Positions 1-8,439 of a stretch of 64,000 nt of DNA are shown piece after piece; within the stretch, counting starts at the first letter, position 1, and the number at the start of each line of letters is the position of its first letter. Location of the stretch: NCBI GenBank assembly GCA_047833645.1, contig CP181259.1:310001-374000 (forward strand), given 5' to 3'. The position numbers were made by a program, and so were the translations under genes. The DNA comes from Pseudolactococcus sp041800635 (GTDB lineage Bacteria > Bacillota > Bacilli > Lactobacillales > Streptococcaceae). Under the pieces are notes generated by a model. That model was not told the DNA's origin. It worked only from the letters and a program-made list of their open reading frames with translations, and ran no database searches.

Positions 1-323
1 TCTTTTTCAATTTTTTGAGTAGATCTTTCTTGGATCATATTTTCTAGAGTTGGATTGAAGAATCTTGATTTATTTAATGCAACAAAAACGCCATTTCCAG
101 TTTTATTCGGTTTACTAGCATCATAAGGTGTACCATTGTAAGAATATATATAATATTCTGTTAATTTATTCTCAAGTATTTGGACATTTGCATCACCTTT
201 GAATTCAACTAAAATAACTACATCAGGATTTTTATCCAGGATTTCATCTGCTAAAAAATCTTGATTCTTTGTATCTGATGAACGCTGATTTATGTTCCAT
301 TCTAAAATATTTAAGGTTGCCAT
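1..323 (-). CDS. Endonuclease/exonuclease/phosphatase-family protein, N-terminal part (3' end outside window)
   Basis: The reading frame opens at an ATG with AGGAG seven to twelve bases upstream and runs off the left edge, so only about 107 residues are visible. The N-terminus MATLNILEWNIN, followed by NPDVVILVEF about 33 residues in, matches the first beta-strand and the metal-binding glutamate strand of the EEP (exonuclease III/DNase I-like) fold. This family includes DNA-repair endonucleases, sphingomyelinases and phosphodiesterases, and the visible part does not discriminate among them. The next gene upstream, a HAD-like protein, is 65 bases away and could be cotranscribed. The fold is fairly sure; the substrate is unknown. 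Confidence 0.7.
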   Translation of the reverse strand, partial: MATLNILEWNINQRSSDTKNQDFLADEILDKNPDVVILVEFKGDANVQILENKLTEYYIYSYNGTPYDASKPNKTGNGVFVALNKSRFFNPTLENMIQERSTQKIEK

Positions 324-388
324 TTTATTTTTATCTCCTGTATCTCTATTCTTTCCGTTCTATTTATGAATGTGTTTTATCAAATATT

Positions 389-844
389 TCATGTCAAGTT
401 ATCAATAGTCATCAAATCTTCCTTTGAAAGAGCTTTGATCGCCCCTGAGGGAATAATAAAATACAAATTATTAGGAAAACTATTTAAGTTCACAAAATCA
501 GCATCGTTATCTGCGCAAATAATGGTATCTTTGGGATGTTCTTCAGCAAACTGTAGAATGGCAGCCTGCTTCTTCCAAATTCCTTTTGAAGTATTGGCAA
601 ATCTTAATTTACCTTCAACCTTAAGTTTTAGTTGTGATTCAATTTGAGAAGTTTCATTTGTTCTATCCGTACACCACCAAATACTATGATTCACTTTTTC
701 GGAGAAAATCTTTAACCAATCTACAATATATCTTGGAATTGCTAAATGTCCACGTCCCCAGGTTTCAACTTCTACAGCATCTGTCCCTCGATACATAAGA
801 GGTGCAATAGTATCATCAATATCCAATAATAAATATTTTGTCAT
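389..844 (-). CDS. Small HAD-like hydrolase
   Basis: This 151-residue protein starts MTKYLLLDIDDTIAP, the DxDxT motif I of the HAD superfamily, with the nucleophile aspartate at residue 8 or so. A serine/threonine motif II lies near CTDRT (about residue 59), a lysine is available in the middle segment (GIWKKQ), and ICADNDADF (about residue 110) supplies the acidic motif IV. It has no large cap domain. An AAAGGAG Shine-Dalgarno sits ahead of the ATG. Proteins of this shape are usually annotated as HAD-like or haloacid dehalogenase-like, and the substrate cannot be told. It is probably cotranscribed with the EEP-family gene downstream. Confidence 0.75.
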   Translation of the reverse strand: MTKYLLLDIDDTIAPLMYRGTDAVEVETWGRGHLAIPRYIVDWLKIFSEKVNHSIWWCTDRTNETSQIESQLKLKVEGKLRFANTSKGIWKKQAAILQFAEEHPKDTIICADNDADFVNLNSFPNNLYFIIPSGAIKALSKEDLMTIDNLT

Positions 845-914
845 TAGTCACTCCTTTCTTTACAAACATAGTATGGCCTACATTTTCATTTTTTGAAACA
901 TTTTTGTACAAATC

Positions 915-1061
915 ATGTTTCAAGAAATAAATTGTGAGTTCGAGCGTACATGCTCTAGTTACAGCCCTGAAGTTATTTTACTAACAATTCAGGAGCAAAA
1001 GTACTTAGGGTGTCATATTTTTTACTCTCCTAATGAATACTTCCATCTAAAACGGGTATAA
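915..1061 (+). other. Unrecognised 48-codon open frame in the 386-bp gap
   Basis: Between the HAD-like gene and the next gene a plus-strand frame starts MFQEINCEF and ends HLKRV. It has three cysteines and no Shine-Dalgarno before the ATG. I recognise no family. It may be chance or the remnant of a gene. Apart from this and the terminator at 1141-1169, I see nothing in the gap 845-1230. Confidence 0.15.
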
Positions 1062-1140
1062 ATTTTCTTACAAAAAACTATATCAAAATAAAAAAAGAAA
1101 ATCAAGAAAAAATGTAATAATTTTTGCACTTTCTTTCAAA

Positions 1141-1169
1141 AAAACTCGAGAACCTTGTTCTTGAGTTTT
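1141..1169 (-). terminator. Intrinsic terminator for the 1231-1803 gene
   Basis: Thirteen-base arms (AAAACTCgAGAAC / GTTCTTGAGTTTT) surround a three-base loop with one mismatch. Reading leftward, the stem is followed by a run of T residues, as expected for a gene ending at 1231. Confidence 0.75.
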
Positions 1170-1230
1170 ATTAGACTTATCACCAAACCTAAAGTTTAAG
1201 AATAAAGGTTACTGAAGTTCAGGAACAGAG

Positions 1231-1803
1231 CTAGTCTTGAAGTTTAGAAAGGTCATTTTTCAAATTATCAAATAAAGCATTCATTTGTTTCTGAGTCTCT
1301 TCAAGTAGTCCTATCATCTTATCTTTTGTTTTTTTATCGAGAATATCAGCATCAATAATAGGCTGTTCAAGAATTACTGCGGAGATAGTATTTTTTTTAT
1401 TTTCAAACTCATTGTAAAAATTATTTTCCTTGATATAAGCTGCCTTCAAAATCTCTCGAATACAGACACCGATAGTTACAGAACGTGTTCCAATAATCGT
1501 CGGAAGCTGTTCTTTCAACTTCTGAATAGCATCTTTTACATCATCGGTGATTTGAATTTTAAGCATTTGGGCGCTTGGTTTAAGCGGATATTCATATTTG
1601 GGAATTGAAGGCATCGGGGTGCTATGAATTGTTTTCCAAATAGTATCGTAATCATGACTTTCTGTCCACCGTGAATCTTCAAAAGCCCGAATGAGACAAT
1701 CTCCTTTTGTGACATTTCCTCCTATTTTCACCTCATAGCTATCTCTCATCATTTCCAATAACATTGCCGTTTCAATGGATATTCTTGCTTGATAGTAATT
1801 CAT
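1231..1803 (-). CDS. Hypothetical protein with two ribbon-helix-helix-like segments
   Basis: I do not recognise this 190-residue protein. Two segments have the strand-helix-helix spacing of ribbon-helix-helix DNA-binding folds: one near residues 6-42 (ARISIETAMLLEMM, later KGDCLIRAFED) and a clearer one near residues 82-127 (LKIQITDDVKDAIQKL, later TIGVCIREILKAAY). The C-terminal 50 residues are charged and helical (a possible coiled coil, KDKMIGLLEETQKQMNALF). This layout would suit a small DNA-binding or plasmid-type partition/replication accessory protein, but that is inference. It stands alone with its own terminator. Start and frame are well supported by length and composition; function is open. 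Confidence 0.55.
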   Translation of the reverse strand: MNYYQARISIETAMLLEMMRDSYEVKIGGNVTKGDCLIRAFEDSRWTESHDYDTIWKTIHSTPMPSIPKYEYPLKPSAQMLKIQITDDVKDAIQKLKEQLPTIIGTRSVTIGVCIREILKAAYIKENNFYNEFENKKNTISAVILEQPIIDADILDKKTKDKMIGLLEETQKQMNALFDNLKNDLSKLQD

Positions 1804-1908
1804 TTATCTCTCCATTTTCTGATTGATGTCAAACATATTATACCATAAAAGTATGAAAAAACGTAAGAATAAATATAAAACTTTGAACTAAAAGGATTAT
1901 CAAGCGGG

Positions 1909-2013
1909 TTATCGAAAACTTTCTTTTGTTACTTTAGCACAAACACCATGTGGTGGGACAACAAGTAATGCCAGTTGAACTACAAATAATCCAAGGAGTT
2001 GAGATGTAAACAT
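1909..2013 (-). pseudogene. N-terminal fragment of a LysE/RhtB-type exporter
   Basis: A short frame begins MFTSQLLGLFVVQLALLVVP and continues PHGVCAKVTKESF before a stop. LysE/RhtB-family exporters begin with a similar hydrophobic helix ending in a PGPN motif, followed by a TRNSL-like segment; here the PGPN position reads PPHG. No Shine-Dalgarno precedes it and nothing downstream continues the family. It looks like a truncated remnant. Apart from this and the hairpin at 2067-2107, I see nothing in the gap 1804-2215. Confidence 0.35.
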
Positions 2014-2066
2014 AATACTTAAAAAAACATCAGTTTCAATAGAGGAAAAATTTTTGTCGACAAACA

Positions 2067-2107
2067 AAAAGTACCAAAGCTAATGGATTTTTAGCTTTAG
2101 TACTTTT
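2067..2107. terminator. Intrinsic terminator downstream of guaA
   Basis: Seventeen-base arms (AAAAGTACcAAAGCTAA / TTAGCTTTAGTACTTTT) with one mismatch surround a seven-base loop. T-rich runs flank both sides, so it can work in either direction. It lies about 110 bases beyond the guaA stop. Confidence 0.7.
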
Positions 2108-2215
2108 TTTAGTACGCAACTCTCGATTTAACTCGGAAAAGTGAGTCCTACAACTGATTGCTCAGTGCAACTTAGCGCTTTTCAGTTCTCTAACTCTCTA
2201 ATTTTTCGGTTAATT

Positions 2216-3769
2216 TCATTCCCACTCTACGGTAGCGGGTGGCTTAGCCGTAATATCATAGACGACGCGGTTAACACCTTTGACTTCATTGGTGATACGA
2301 CGTGAAACCTCAGCGAGGACTTGCCAGTCAATCTCAGCGAAGTCAGCGGTCATCCCGTCGATAGAGGTGATGGCACGAATGGCGATAACGGTATCATAGC
2401 TACGGAAGTCACCTGTTACACCAACTGAGCTAACACCTGTATCCACTGTGAAGTATTGCCAGATTTTTTCGTTAAGACCTGCTTTTGCGATTTCTTCACG
2501 GAGGATCAAGTCTGAATCACGGACTTTTTCAAGGCGTGGTTCTGTAATTTCACCCATGATACGGATAGCAAGACCTGGACCTGGGAAAGGCTGGCGCCAT
2601 ACTAAATCATGTGGCATACCAAGGACTTCACCCAATTCGCGGACTTCATCTTTAAAGAGTTTATTCAAAGGTTCAATCAGCTCAAACTGCATATCTTCAG
2701 GCAGTCCACCAACATTATGGTGACTCTTAATCGTTTGTGCAGTATCTGTACCAGATTCGATGACATCAGTGTAAAGTGTACCTTGGGCAAGGAAGTCGAC
2801 ACCGTCAAGTTTTGAGGCTTCATCATCAAAGACTTCGATAAATTCATTGCCAATGATTTTACGTTTTTTCTCAGGGTCAGCAACGCCAGCTAATTTGCTC
2901 ATGAAGCGTTCTTTGCTGTCTACTTTAATGATATTGAGGCCGAATTTGCCGCCCAAATCGTTCATGACTTGTTCTGCTTCGCCTTTACGGAGTAAGCCAT
3001 GGTCAACGAAGATAGATGTCAATTGATCGCCGATGGCACGTTGCAAGAGCACGCCTACGACTGATGAATCGACACCGCCAGAAAGGCCAAGCAAGACTTT
3101 TTTATCGCCGACTTTTTCGCGAATTTCTTTGATTTGTTGGTCTACGAAACCAGCCATTGACCAGTCGCCAGATGCTTGTGCGATATTCTTCACGAAGTTT
3201 TCAATGATGTCGTGACCATATTCGCTGAGGGTTGTTTCAGCATGGAATTGCACGCCATAAAGACCTTTTTCATCATTTGCAATGGCTGCAATTGGCGTTT
3301 TATCGGTATGGGCCGCAATTTTAAAACCTTCTGGTAGGACAGTGACGTTATCAGAATGGCTCATCAAAACAGTTTGCTCAGCGGGCGTACCTGCAAGCAA
3401 TTTAGATGTGGCATCAAGGTTAATTTTGGTTGGACCAAACTCTCCATTACCTGGGTTAGCTTCTACTTTTCCCCCTAGTTTTTGAGTCATGAGCTGCATG
3501 CCATAACAAATGCCCAAAACGGGAACGCCAAGCTCGAATACACCTGGATCAATATCAAAAGCGTCGTCTTCATAGACTGAGTTAGGGCCGCCTGAAATGA
3601 TAATGGCTTTAGGGTTGTAGGCTTTGATCTCGTCGAGTGTCATTTTATGGCTTTTCAGCTCAGAAAAGACGCCAAACTCACGAATCCGACGGGTAATCAA
3701 CTGGTTGTACTGGCTACCGTAATCGAGGACGATGATTTTCTGCATCTCTTGCTTATCTGTGGTTGTCAA
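2216..3769 (-). CDS. guaA: GMP synthase (glutamine-hydrolysing)
   Basis: GuaA aminates XMP to GMP with glutamine and ATP, the last step of cytosolic guanine nucleotide synthesis. The class I amidotransferase domain is at the N-terminus: GICYGMQ carries the catalytic cysteine and QFHAE the histidine/glutamate pair. The ATP pyrophosphatase P-loop is GLSGGVDSS, and the dimerisation domain ends in TVEWE. A longer frame opens at an ATG at 3796, but AGAAGGAG lies inside it and is followed eight bases later by TTG; the -10 at 3803-3808 would also start RNA near that ATG. The TTG at 3769 (517 residues) is therefore the better start. It appears to be a single-gene transcript. Confidence 0.97.
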   Translation of the reverse strand: MTTTDKQEMQKIIVLDYGSQYNQLITRRIREFGVFSELKSHKMTLDEIKAYNPKAIIISGGPNSVYEDDAFDIDPGVFELGVPVLGICYGMQLMTQKLGGKVEANPGNGEFGPTKINLDATSKLLAGTPAEQTVLMSHSDNVTVLPEGFKIAAHTDKTPIAAIANDEKGLYGVQFHAETTLSEYGHDIIENFVKNIAQASGDWSMAGFVDQQIKEIREKVGDKKVLLGLSGGVDSSVVGVLLQRAIGDQLTSIFVDHGLLRKGEAEQVMNDLGGKFGLNIIKVDSKERFMSKLAGVADPEKKRKIIGNEFIEVFDDEASKLDGVDFLAQGTLYTDVIESGTDTAQTIKSHHNVGGLPEDMQFELIEPLNKLFKDEVRELGEVLGMPHDLVWRQPFPGPGLAIRIMGEITEPRLEKVRDSDLILREEIAKAGLNEKIWQYFTVDTGVSSVGVTGDFRSYDTVIAIRAITSIDGMTADFAEIDWQVLAEVSRRITNEVKGVNRVVYDITAKPPATVEWE

Positions 3770-3802
3770 AGTAGAACTCCTTCTCTTATGTTGCAAAATT
3801 AG

Positions 3803-3808
3803 ATTATA
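3803..3808 (-). promoter_or_regulatory. guaA -10 element
   Basis: TATAAT reading leftward, about 33 bases before the TTG start. The -35 region falls in the T-tract of the rluD terminator and is weak. A second extended -10 (TGGTAAAAT) lies just upstream in the same tract. Confidence 0.55.
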
Positions 3809-3822
3809 TCTATTTTACCAAA

Positions 3823-3844
3823 AAAAATGCCCTTTTGCATTTTT
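3823..3844 (-). terminator. Intrinsic terminator for rluD
   Basis: AAAAATGC / GCATTTTT around a six-base loop, followed leftward by a T run, 18 bases beyond the rluD stop and immediately before the guaA promoter. Confidence 0.7.
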
Positions 3845-3861
3845 ATTTTTGGCAGTAAACC

Positions 3862-4761
3862 TTAGTCTTCTCTTAATTTGTCTAGTGTGGTTTGGAAAAG
3901 TTTCGGTGGCTCTTGCTCGAACTCTAACCATTGGTGTGTCCTTGGGTGTTCAAATCCTAGCATTTGTGCATGCAGGAACTGACCATTGTTAGGTTTCAAG
4001 GCATTTTTCGGTCCATATAGAGGATCACCTGCCACAGGATGGCCGATATAGGCCATATGCACACGGATTTGATGGGTGCGGCCTGTCTCTAGGGTCAAAC
4101 TGACCAGGGTAAAGTCACCAAAACGCTCCAGCACTTCAAAATGAGTCAAGGCAGGCTTGCCACCGGCGATAACAGCTTGCTTTTTGCGATCCTTGGCATT
4201 GCGGCCTATCGGCGCTTCAATGACGCCACGGTCATTAAGTAAGTTACCATGGATAATGGCAAGATAACGACGTTTCGACGTGTGATCTTTAAGCTGAGCG
4301 GCTAGGAATTCATGCGCTTGGTCATTTTTAGCGACCATTAACAGACCGCTGGTATCCTTATCGATACGGTGTACAATGCCAGGTCTGATCACGCCATTGA
4401 TGCTTGACAGGTTGGTCATGTGATACATTAGGGCGTTAACGAGTGTGCCCGTTTGATGACCTGCTGAGGGATGGACGACCATGCCTTGTGGTTTATTAAT
4501 CACGGCGACATCATCATCTTCATAAACGATGTCTAGTGGGATGTTCTCAGATTCGTAGGACAAGACTTCTGGCTCAGGGATATCAAATGACACGATGTCA
4601 TTTTCTAACACTTTGTACTTGGCTTTTTTGACTTGACCATTGACCAAAACAGCATCTGCTTTAATCAGGTCATTTGCCTGAGTTCGTGAGACCTCTGAGT
4701 TATCTGAGATGGCCTTGTCAAGTCGCAATCCTGCGGACTGGGCTTTAATTTTTATTTTCAA
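3862..4761 (-). CDS. rluD: RluD-type 23S rRNA pseudouridine synthase
   Basis: It isomerises uridines in 23S rRNA helix 69 or related sites. The S4 RNA-binding domain occupies about residues 12-75 (RLDKAISDNSEVSRTQAND), and the RluA-type catalytic core contains HRIDKDTSGLLMVAKN, in which the aspartate is catalytic, and GRTHQIRVHMA near residue 227. At 299 residues it has the usual family length. The start is a TTG with GAAGG ten bases upstream, overlapping nothing but only six bases after the lspA stop, so the two genes form an lspA-rluD operon, a common Firmicute pairing. The exact target uridine within the RluA/RluD family is inferred. Confidence 0.9.
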   Translation of the reverse strand: MKIKIKAQSAGLRLDKAISDNSEVSRTQANDLIKADAVLVNGQVKKAKYKVLENDIVSFDIPEPEVLSYESENIPLDIVYEDDDVAVINKPQGMVVHPSAGHQTGTLVNALMYHMTNLSSINGVIRPGIVHRIDKDTSGLLMVAKNDQAHEFLAAQLKDHTSKRRYLAIIHGNLLNDRGVIEAPIGRNAKDRKKQAVIAGGKPALTHFEVLERFGDFTLVSLTLETGRTHQIRVHMAYIGHPVAGDPLYGPKNALKPNNGQFLHAQMLGFEHPRTHQWLEFEQEPPKLFQTTLDKLRED

Positions 4762-4767
4762 TTTATC

Positions 4768-5226
4768 TTAACCTTCATCTTTTTCTAGCAAAATACCAAT
4801 AAAGAGCACTACGAATCCTATCGACAGCAAAATATCTGCTACGTTAAAAATAGGAAAGTTGATAAAGTCGAGCTGAAACATATCAACGACGTAGCCTTGG
4901 CGCACTCGGTCAATAAAGTTGCCTAAGGCACCTGAAATGATCAAGGTTAGGCCAATGGCATACCAATTTTTTGACAGATTTTTGAGCCAAAACCAGATAG
5001 CGACTGCCAAGACGATCACAGTCGTCAAGACAAAGAACCATTGCTGACCTTCTAAGATCGACCAGGCTGCACCGTTATTGCGCAGATGGGTCAGTGACAA
5101 GATGCCATTGATGACAGACTTTTGCTCTGATAATCTAAGATTTTTGACGATGGCCATCTTGACGATTTGGTCAAGGACAATGCCTAATATAATCACGATT
5201 GGTAAACTTATTTTTTTTAACTTCAT
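4768..5226 (-). CDS. lspA: Lipoprotein signal peptidase (signal peptidase II)
   Basis: LspA removes signal peptides from diacylglyceryl-modified prolipoproteins in the membrane; GanS and ApbE in this window carry such lipoboxes. The 152-residue protein has four transmembrane helices. The catalytic aspartates are at about residue 115 (GYVVDMF) and residue 131 (FNVADILLSIG), with GNFIDR before them. No Shine-Dalgarno precedes the ATG; instead TATAAT ends only six bases upstream, so the message may be leaderless. It is followed by rluD. Confidence 0.95.
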   Translation of the reverse strand: MKLKKISLPIVIILGIVLDQIVKMAIVKNLRLSEQKSVINGILSLTHLRNNGAAWSILEGQQWFFVLTTVIVLAVAIWFWLKNLSKNWYAIGLTLIISGALGNFIDRVRQGYVVDMFQLDFINFPIFNVADILLSIGFVVLFIGILLEKDEG

Positions 5227-5232
5227 TGTTTC

Positions 5233-5241
5233 ATTATACCA
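5233..5241 (-). promoter_or_regulatory. Extended -10 promoter of lspA, abutting the parC terminator
   Basis: TGGTATAAT directly follows the T-tract of the parC terminator. The hexamer ends six bases before the lspA ATG, placing the expected transcription start at or next to the start codon. Confidence 0.6.
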
Positions 5242-5246
5242 AAAAA

Positions 5247-5264
5247 AGCAAGCATCTGCTTGCT
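5247..5264 (-). terminator. Intrinsic terminator for the parE-ktr-parC operon
   Basis: AGCAAGCA / TGCTTGCT with a two-base nominal loop (TC), followed leftward by seven T residues, 25 bases beyond the parC stop. Confidence 0.75.
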
Positions 5265-5289
5265 AAATTTGCTGTTATCAACACTTGAT

Positions 5290-7737
5290 TTATTTCAAGT
5301 TTGCGGATTTGACACCACCCTCAATCGCCTCATCAAAGATAAAGGAACCGTTTGATGTCCGGTCGAGCAGATTTAAGTCTGGTAAATTGATTTCAAATAA
5401 TTTATCAGTTTGTGATAGGACTTGTAGCATTTGTAATTCTTGGTCAGTTTCAGAGAATAAATCGCCTCCGTAGACGTTTTTCACGCTACCTGAAGCAAAA
5501 ACTTTATGCGGTGCTTTTTTCAGCTCTCGTAGAATTTGTAAACCACGACCAGCACGGCTTTTAGCTGGAATTTCATTGAAATTTACACGTTTCAGAGACC
5601 CACGCTGCGTCAAAATATAGAATGAATCGGTATCAGCAAAATAACTTGCCACGACAAAATCGTCGTCTTTCAAGTTAATCGATTTAACACCAGCAGCTTT
5701 TGCACCAACAACTGGTACATCTTGCGATGAGAATCTCAAGGCATAGCCATTATAAGTCACCAACATCACATCAGCATTTTGATCAAAGTCTACTGAAACA
5801 ACCCGATCATCAGCCTGCTTAAATTTGGCATACTGGGCTGATTTTGAGCGGTAAGTCCGCCAAGGTTTGAAGTCAGCCAGCGCTACTTTTTTAATTAAGC
5901 CAAATTTGGTTGCCACCATTAACTCACGAGACTCTAGTTCAAAATCGTCTAAGATTTGGACGAATAGTATTTCTTCCTCTTGAGAAAAGTTATTGACCAA
6001 AGAAGAGCTGTGCGTGCCAATATCTTTCCATTTAATATCATCCAGCTCGTGGATCGGTCGATAGATGACATTGCCAAAGGTCGTGAACATCAGCAGATGT
6101 TGGGTGGTTACCGCAGGTTGATGGAAAATCAGGCGATCATCTTCACGTTTGCCGATTTCTTCAAGTTTAGAGGCTGAAAAACTCCGTGGCGTTGTCCGTT
6201 TGACATAGCCAGAACGCGTCACGCTGACAATCGTCTCTTCTTTAACGATGAGTGAGGCAGCTTCAACTTCAACTGCGACCACTTCATCCACCAAAATACT
6301 TTTACGAGGTTGCCCGAATTTCTTTTTGACTTCGCGCAATTCACGCTTCATCACGTTAAACATCGTTTTTTCATCATTGATGATGGCGGACAATGTTGTG
6401 ATGCGCGCTTTGAGCTCCGCTTCTTCACTTTGCAAAGTGACCACATCTGTATTTGTCAAACGATACAGTTGTAAAGTCACGATGGCTTCGGCTTGGGGTT
6501 CAGTAAAATCATAAGAAGCCATCAAGTTTTCTCTGGCATCCGCTTTATTATCACTGGCACGGATGAGGGCAATGACTTCATCCAAAATGCTCAGAACACG
6601 AATCAGACCTTCGACGATGTGCAGACGTTTTTCTGCCTTATTACGATCATAGATAGAACGTGAGCGGATGATGTCGCGTTTGTGGCTGATATAGCTTGAT
6701 AAAATGGGGACTATCCCAACTTGACGCGGTGTGGCATTGTCAATCGCAACCATATTGAAGTTATAATTGACCTGTAGATCGGTATATTTGAGCAAATAAT
6801 TTAAAATCAGCTCAGCATCCGCATCTTTTCTCAGCTCAATCGCAATCCGTAAGCCATCTCGGTCAGATTCATCACGGACTTCCGCAATACCTGCTACTTT
6901 AGCATTGACCCGGACATCATCGATTTTTTTGACCAATGTTGCTTTGTTCAGCTCATAAGGAATTTCAGTGACGACGATTTCTTTTTTACCGCCCTTGAGT
7001 TCTTCGATCTTAGTTTTAGACCGGACAACAACCTTGCCTTTACCAGTTTCATAAGCTTTTTTGATTTCAGACTTGCCTTGGATTGTAGCACCTGTTGGGA
7101 AGTCTGGGCCAGGTAGGAAGTCCATCAACTTATCAACGGTCGCAGTCGGATGGTCGATCATATAGACTGTGGCATCAATGACTTCACTTAAATTATGCGT
7201 CGGTATATCAGTCGCGTACCCAGCTGAAATACCTGTTGAACCATTGACCAAGAGATTTGGAAAACTGGCTGGTAAAACGGTCGGCTCTTTTTCGGTATCA
7301 TCAAAGTTCCAAGCGAAGGGCACGGTATCTTTGTCAATATCTTGTAAGAGGTAGGCCGAAATTTCAGATAGGCGCGCCTCGGTATAACGCATGGCTGCGG
7401 GTGGATCACCATCCATTGAGCCGTTATTTCCGTGCATTTCGACGAGGACTTGGCCCATTTTCCAGTCCTGTGAGAGGCGAACCATGGCATCATAAATCGA
7501 ACTATCGCCGTGGGGGTGATAGTTACCCATGATATTTCCGACTGATTTGGCAGATTTCCGATAGCCCTTATCAAAGGTGTTACCGTCTTTATTCATCGAA
7601 TAGAGAATCCGGCGCTGAACAGGTTTCAAGCCGTCCCGAATATCCGGCAACGCCCGCTCCTGAATGATATATTTAGAATAGCGACCAAACCGGTCGCCCA
7701 TAATCTCTTCGAGAGAGAGTTTTTGTACATTGCTCAT
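5290..7737 (-). CDS. parC: DNA topoisomerase IV subunit A
   Basis: With ParE it decatenates daughter chromosomes. The 815-residue protein has the winged-helix cleavage domain with the active tyrosine in AAMRYTEAR (about Tyr118) and a C-terminal beta-pinwheel. The GyrA-box (QRRGGKG-like) is degenerate: only RAGRGLQIL is seen near the end, which argues for ParC over GyrA; a true GyrA lies at 57-59 kb. The quinolone-determining stretch HPHGDSSIYD keeps serine (about 79) and aspartate (about 83), the wild-type state. It is the last gene after parE, ktrB and ktrA, 18 bases beyond ktrA. The Shine-Dalgarno is weak (AGAAGAAA). Confidence 0.96.
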   Translation of the reverse strand: MSNVQKLSLEEIMGDRFGRYSKYIIQERALPDIRDGLKPVQRRILYSMNKDGNTFDKGYRKSAKSVGNIMGNYHPHGDSSIYDAMVRLSQDWKMGQVLVEMHGNNGSMDGDPPAAMRYTEARLSEISAYLLQDIDKDTVPFAWNFDDTEKEPTVLPASFPNLLVNGSTGISAGYATDIPTHNLSEVIDATVYMIDHPTATVDKLMDFLPGPDFPTGATIQGKSEIKKAYETGKGKVVVRSKTKIEELKGGKKEIVVTEIPYELNKATLVKKIDDVRVNAKVAGIAEVRDESDRDGLRIAIELRKDADAELILNYLLKYTDLQVNYNFNMVAIDNATPRQVGIVPILSSYISHKRDIIRSRSIYDRNKAEKRLHIVEGLIRVLSILDEVIALIRASDNKADARENLMASYDFTEPQAEAIVTLQLYRLTNTDVVTLQSEEAELKARITTLSAIINDEKTMFNVMKRELREVKKKFGQPRKSILVDEVVAVEVEAASLIVKEETIVSVTRSGYVKRTTPRSFSASKLEEIGKREDDRLIFHQPAVTTQHLLMFTTFGNVIYRPIHELDDIKWKDIGTHSSSLVNNFSQEEEILFVQILDDFELESRELMVATKFGLIKKVALADFKPWRTYRSKSAQYAKFKQADDRVVSVDFDQNADVMLVTYNGYALRFSSQDVPVVGAKAAGVKSINLKDDDFVVASYFADTDSFYILTQRGSLKRVNFNEIPAKSRAGRGLQILRELKKAPHKVFASGSVKNVYGGDLFSETDQELQMLQVLSQTDKLFEINLPDLNLLDRTSNGSFIFDEAIEGGVKSANLK

Positions 7738-7755
7738 AGTTTCTTCTTTTTCTTT

Positions 7756-8409
7756 TTAAATGATTTCAGAGAATTTTTCGATATCCGCCTTGGTCCCGAC
7801 AACATAAAGCACGTCGTCCAAGCCGATTCTGGTATTATGCTTGCCGATACTGGCCGAACCATCTGCTTTCTTCACAAAAGCGACATTCACATGATAGTCT
7901 TGCGTGAGGTTAGCCTGAAATAGGGTCAGGCCGTTAAACTTGCTGTTCTTAACGACAATCTTAGCGAATGAATAATCATCCGACAGATCTAGGTATTCAG
8001 AGACATCTGGGTGTGCTAAATTATCGGCGACCCGCTCCCCGGCGTCCTTCTCTGGCTGAATAATCTTATTCGCCCCAATTTTCGTCAAGACCTTGATTTG
8101 AACATCGCTCGTGGCCTTGGCCACCACGTTTTTAGCGCCCGCCTCAATCACAATCATGGTCGTCAAAATACTGGCCTGGACATTTTTGCCAATGGCAACC
8201 ACCACACCGTCAAACTTATCAATTTCGACATTTTTCAGCACACGCTCATCCGTCGCATCCGCAATCATGACGTGCGTGGCGATGTCTTTGTAATCATCAA
8301 TTTTCTTGGCATCCGTATCAATGGCCACCACTTCGTGACCATTTTTGACTAAATTTAGCACCACACTAGAGCCGAATCGCCCCAAGCCAATCACACAAAA
8401 ACTTTTCAT
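7756..8409 (-). CDS. ktrA: KtrA/TrkA-type potassium channel regulatory subunit
   Basis: This cytosolic RCK protein gates the KtrB potassium translocator by binding nucleotide (ATP/ADP or NAD(H)). Residues 1-125 form the RCK-N Rossmann domain: GLGRFGSSVVLNL with an acidic residue ending strand 2 (VVAIDTD). Residues from about 135 on form the RCK-C domain. The length of 217 is typical for KtrA rather than the doubled TrkA. It lies 30 bases after ktrB and 18 before parC, within the topoisomerase IV operon. RCK-C proteins of this group may bind cyclic di-AMP, but that cannot be read from the sequence with certainty. Confidence 0.92.
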   Translation of the reverse strand: MKSFCVIGLGRFGSSVVLNLVKNGHEVVAIDTDAKKIDDYKDIATHVMIADATDERVLKNVEIDKFDGVVVAIGKNVQASILTTMIVIEAGAKNVVAKATSDVQIKVLTKIGANKIIQPEKDAGERVADNLAHPDVSEYLDLSDDYSFAKIVVKNSKFNGLTLFQANLTQDYHVNVAFVKKADGSASIGKHNTRIGLDDVLYVVGTKADIEKFSEII

Positions 8410-8439
8410 CTCATATTCTTTCTTTAAGTCCTAGGTCAA

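Noticed and set aside
2041..2110. Riboswitch ahead of guaA
   Set aside because: The hairpin lies downstream of guaA, has a simple stem with T run and no conserved purine-riboswitch core.
5290..7737. Second gyrA
   Set aside because: The C-terminal GyrA-box is degenerate, parE lies in the same run, and a clear gyrA with QNRGGRG is at 57-59 kb.
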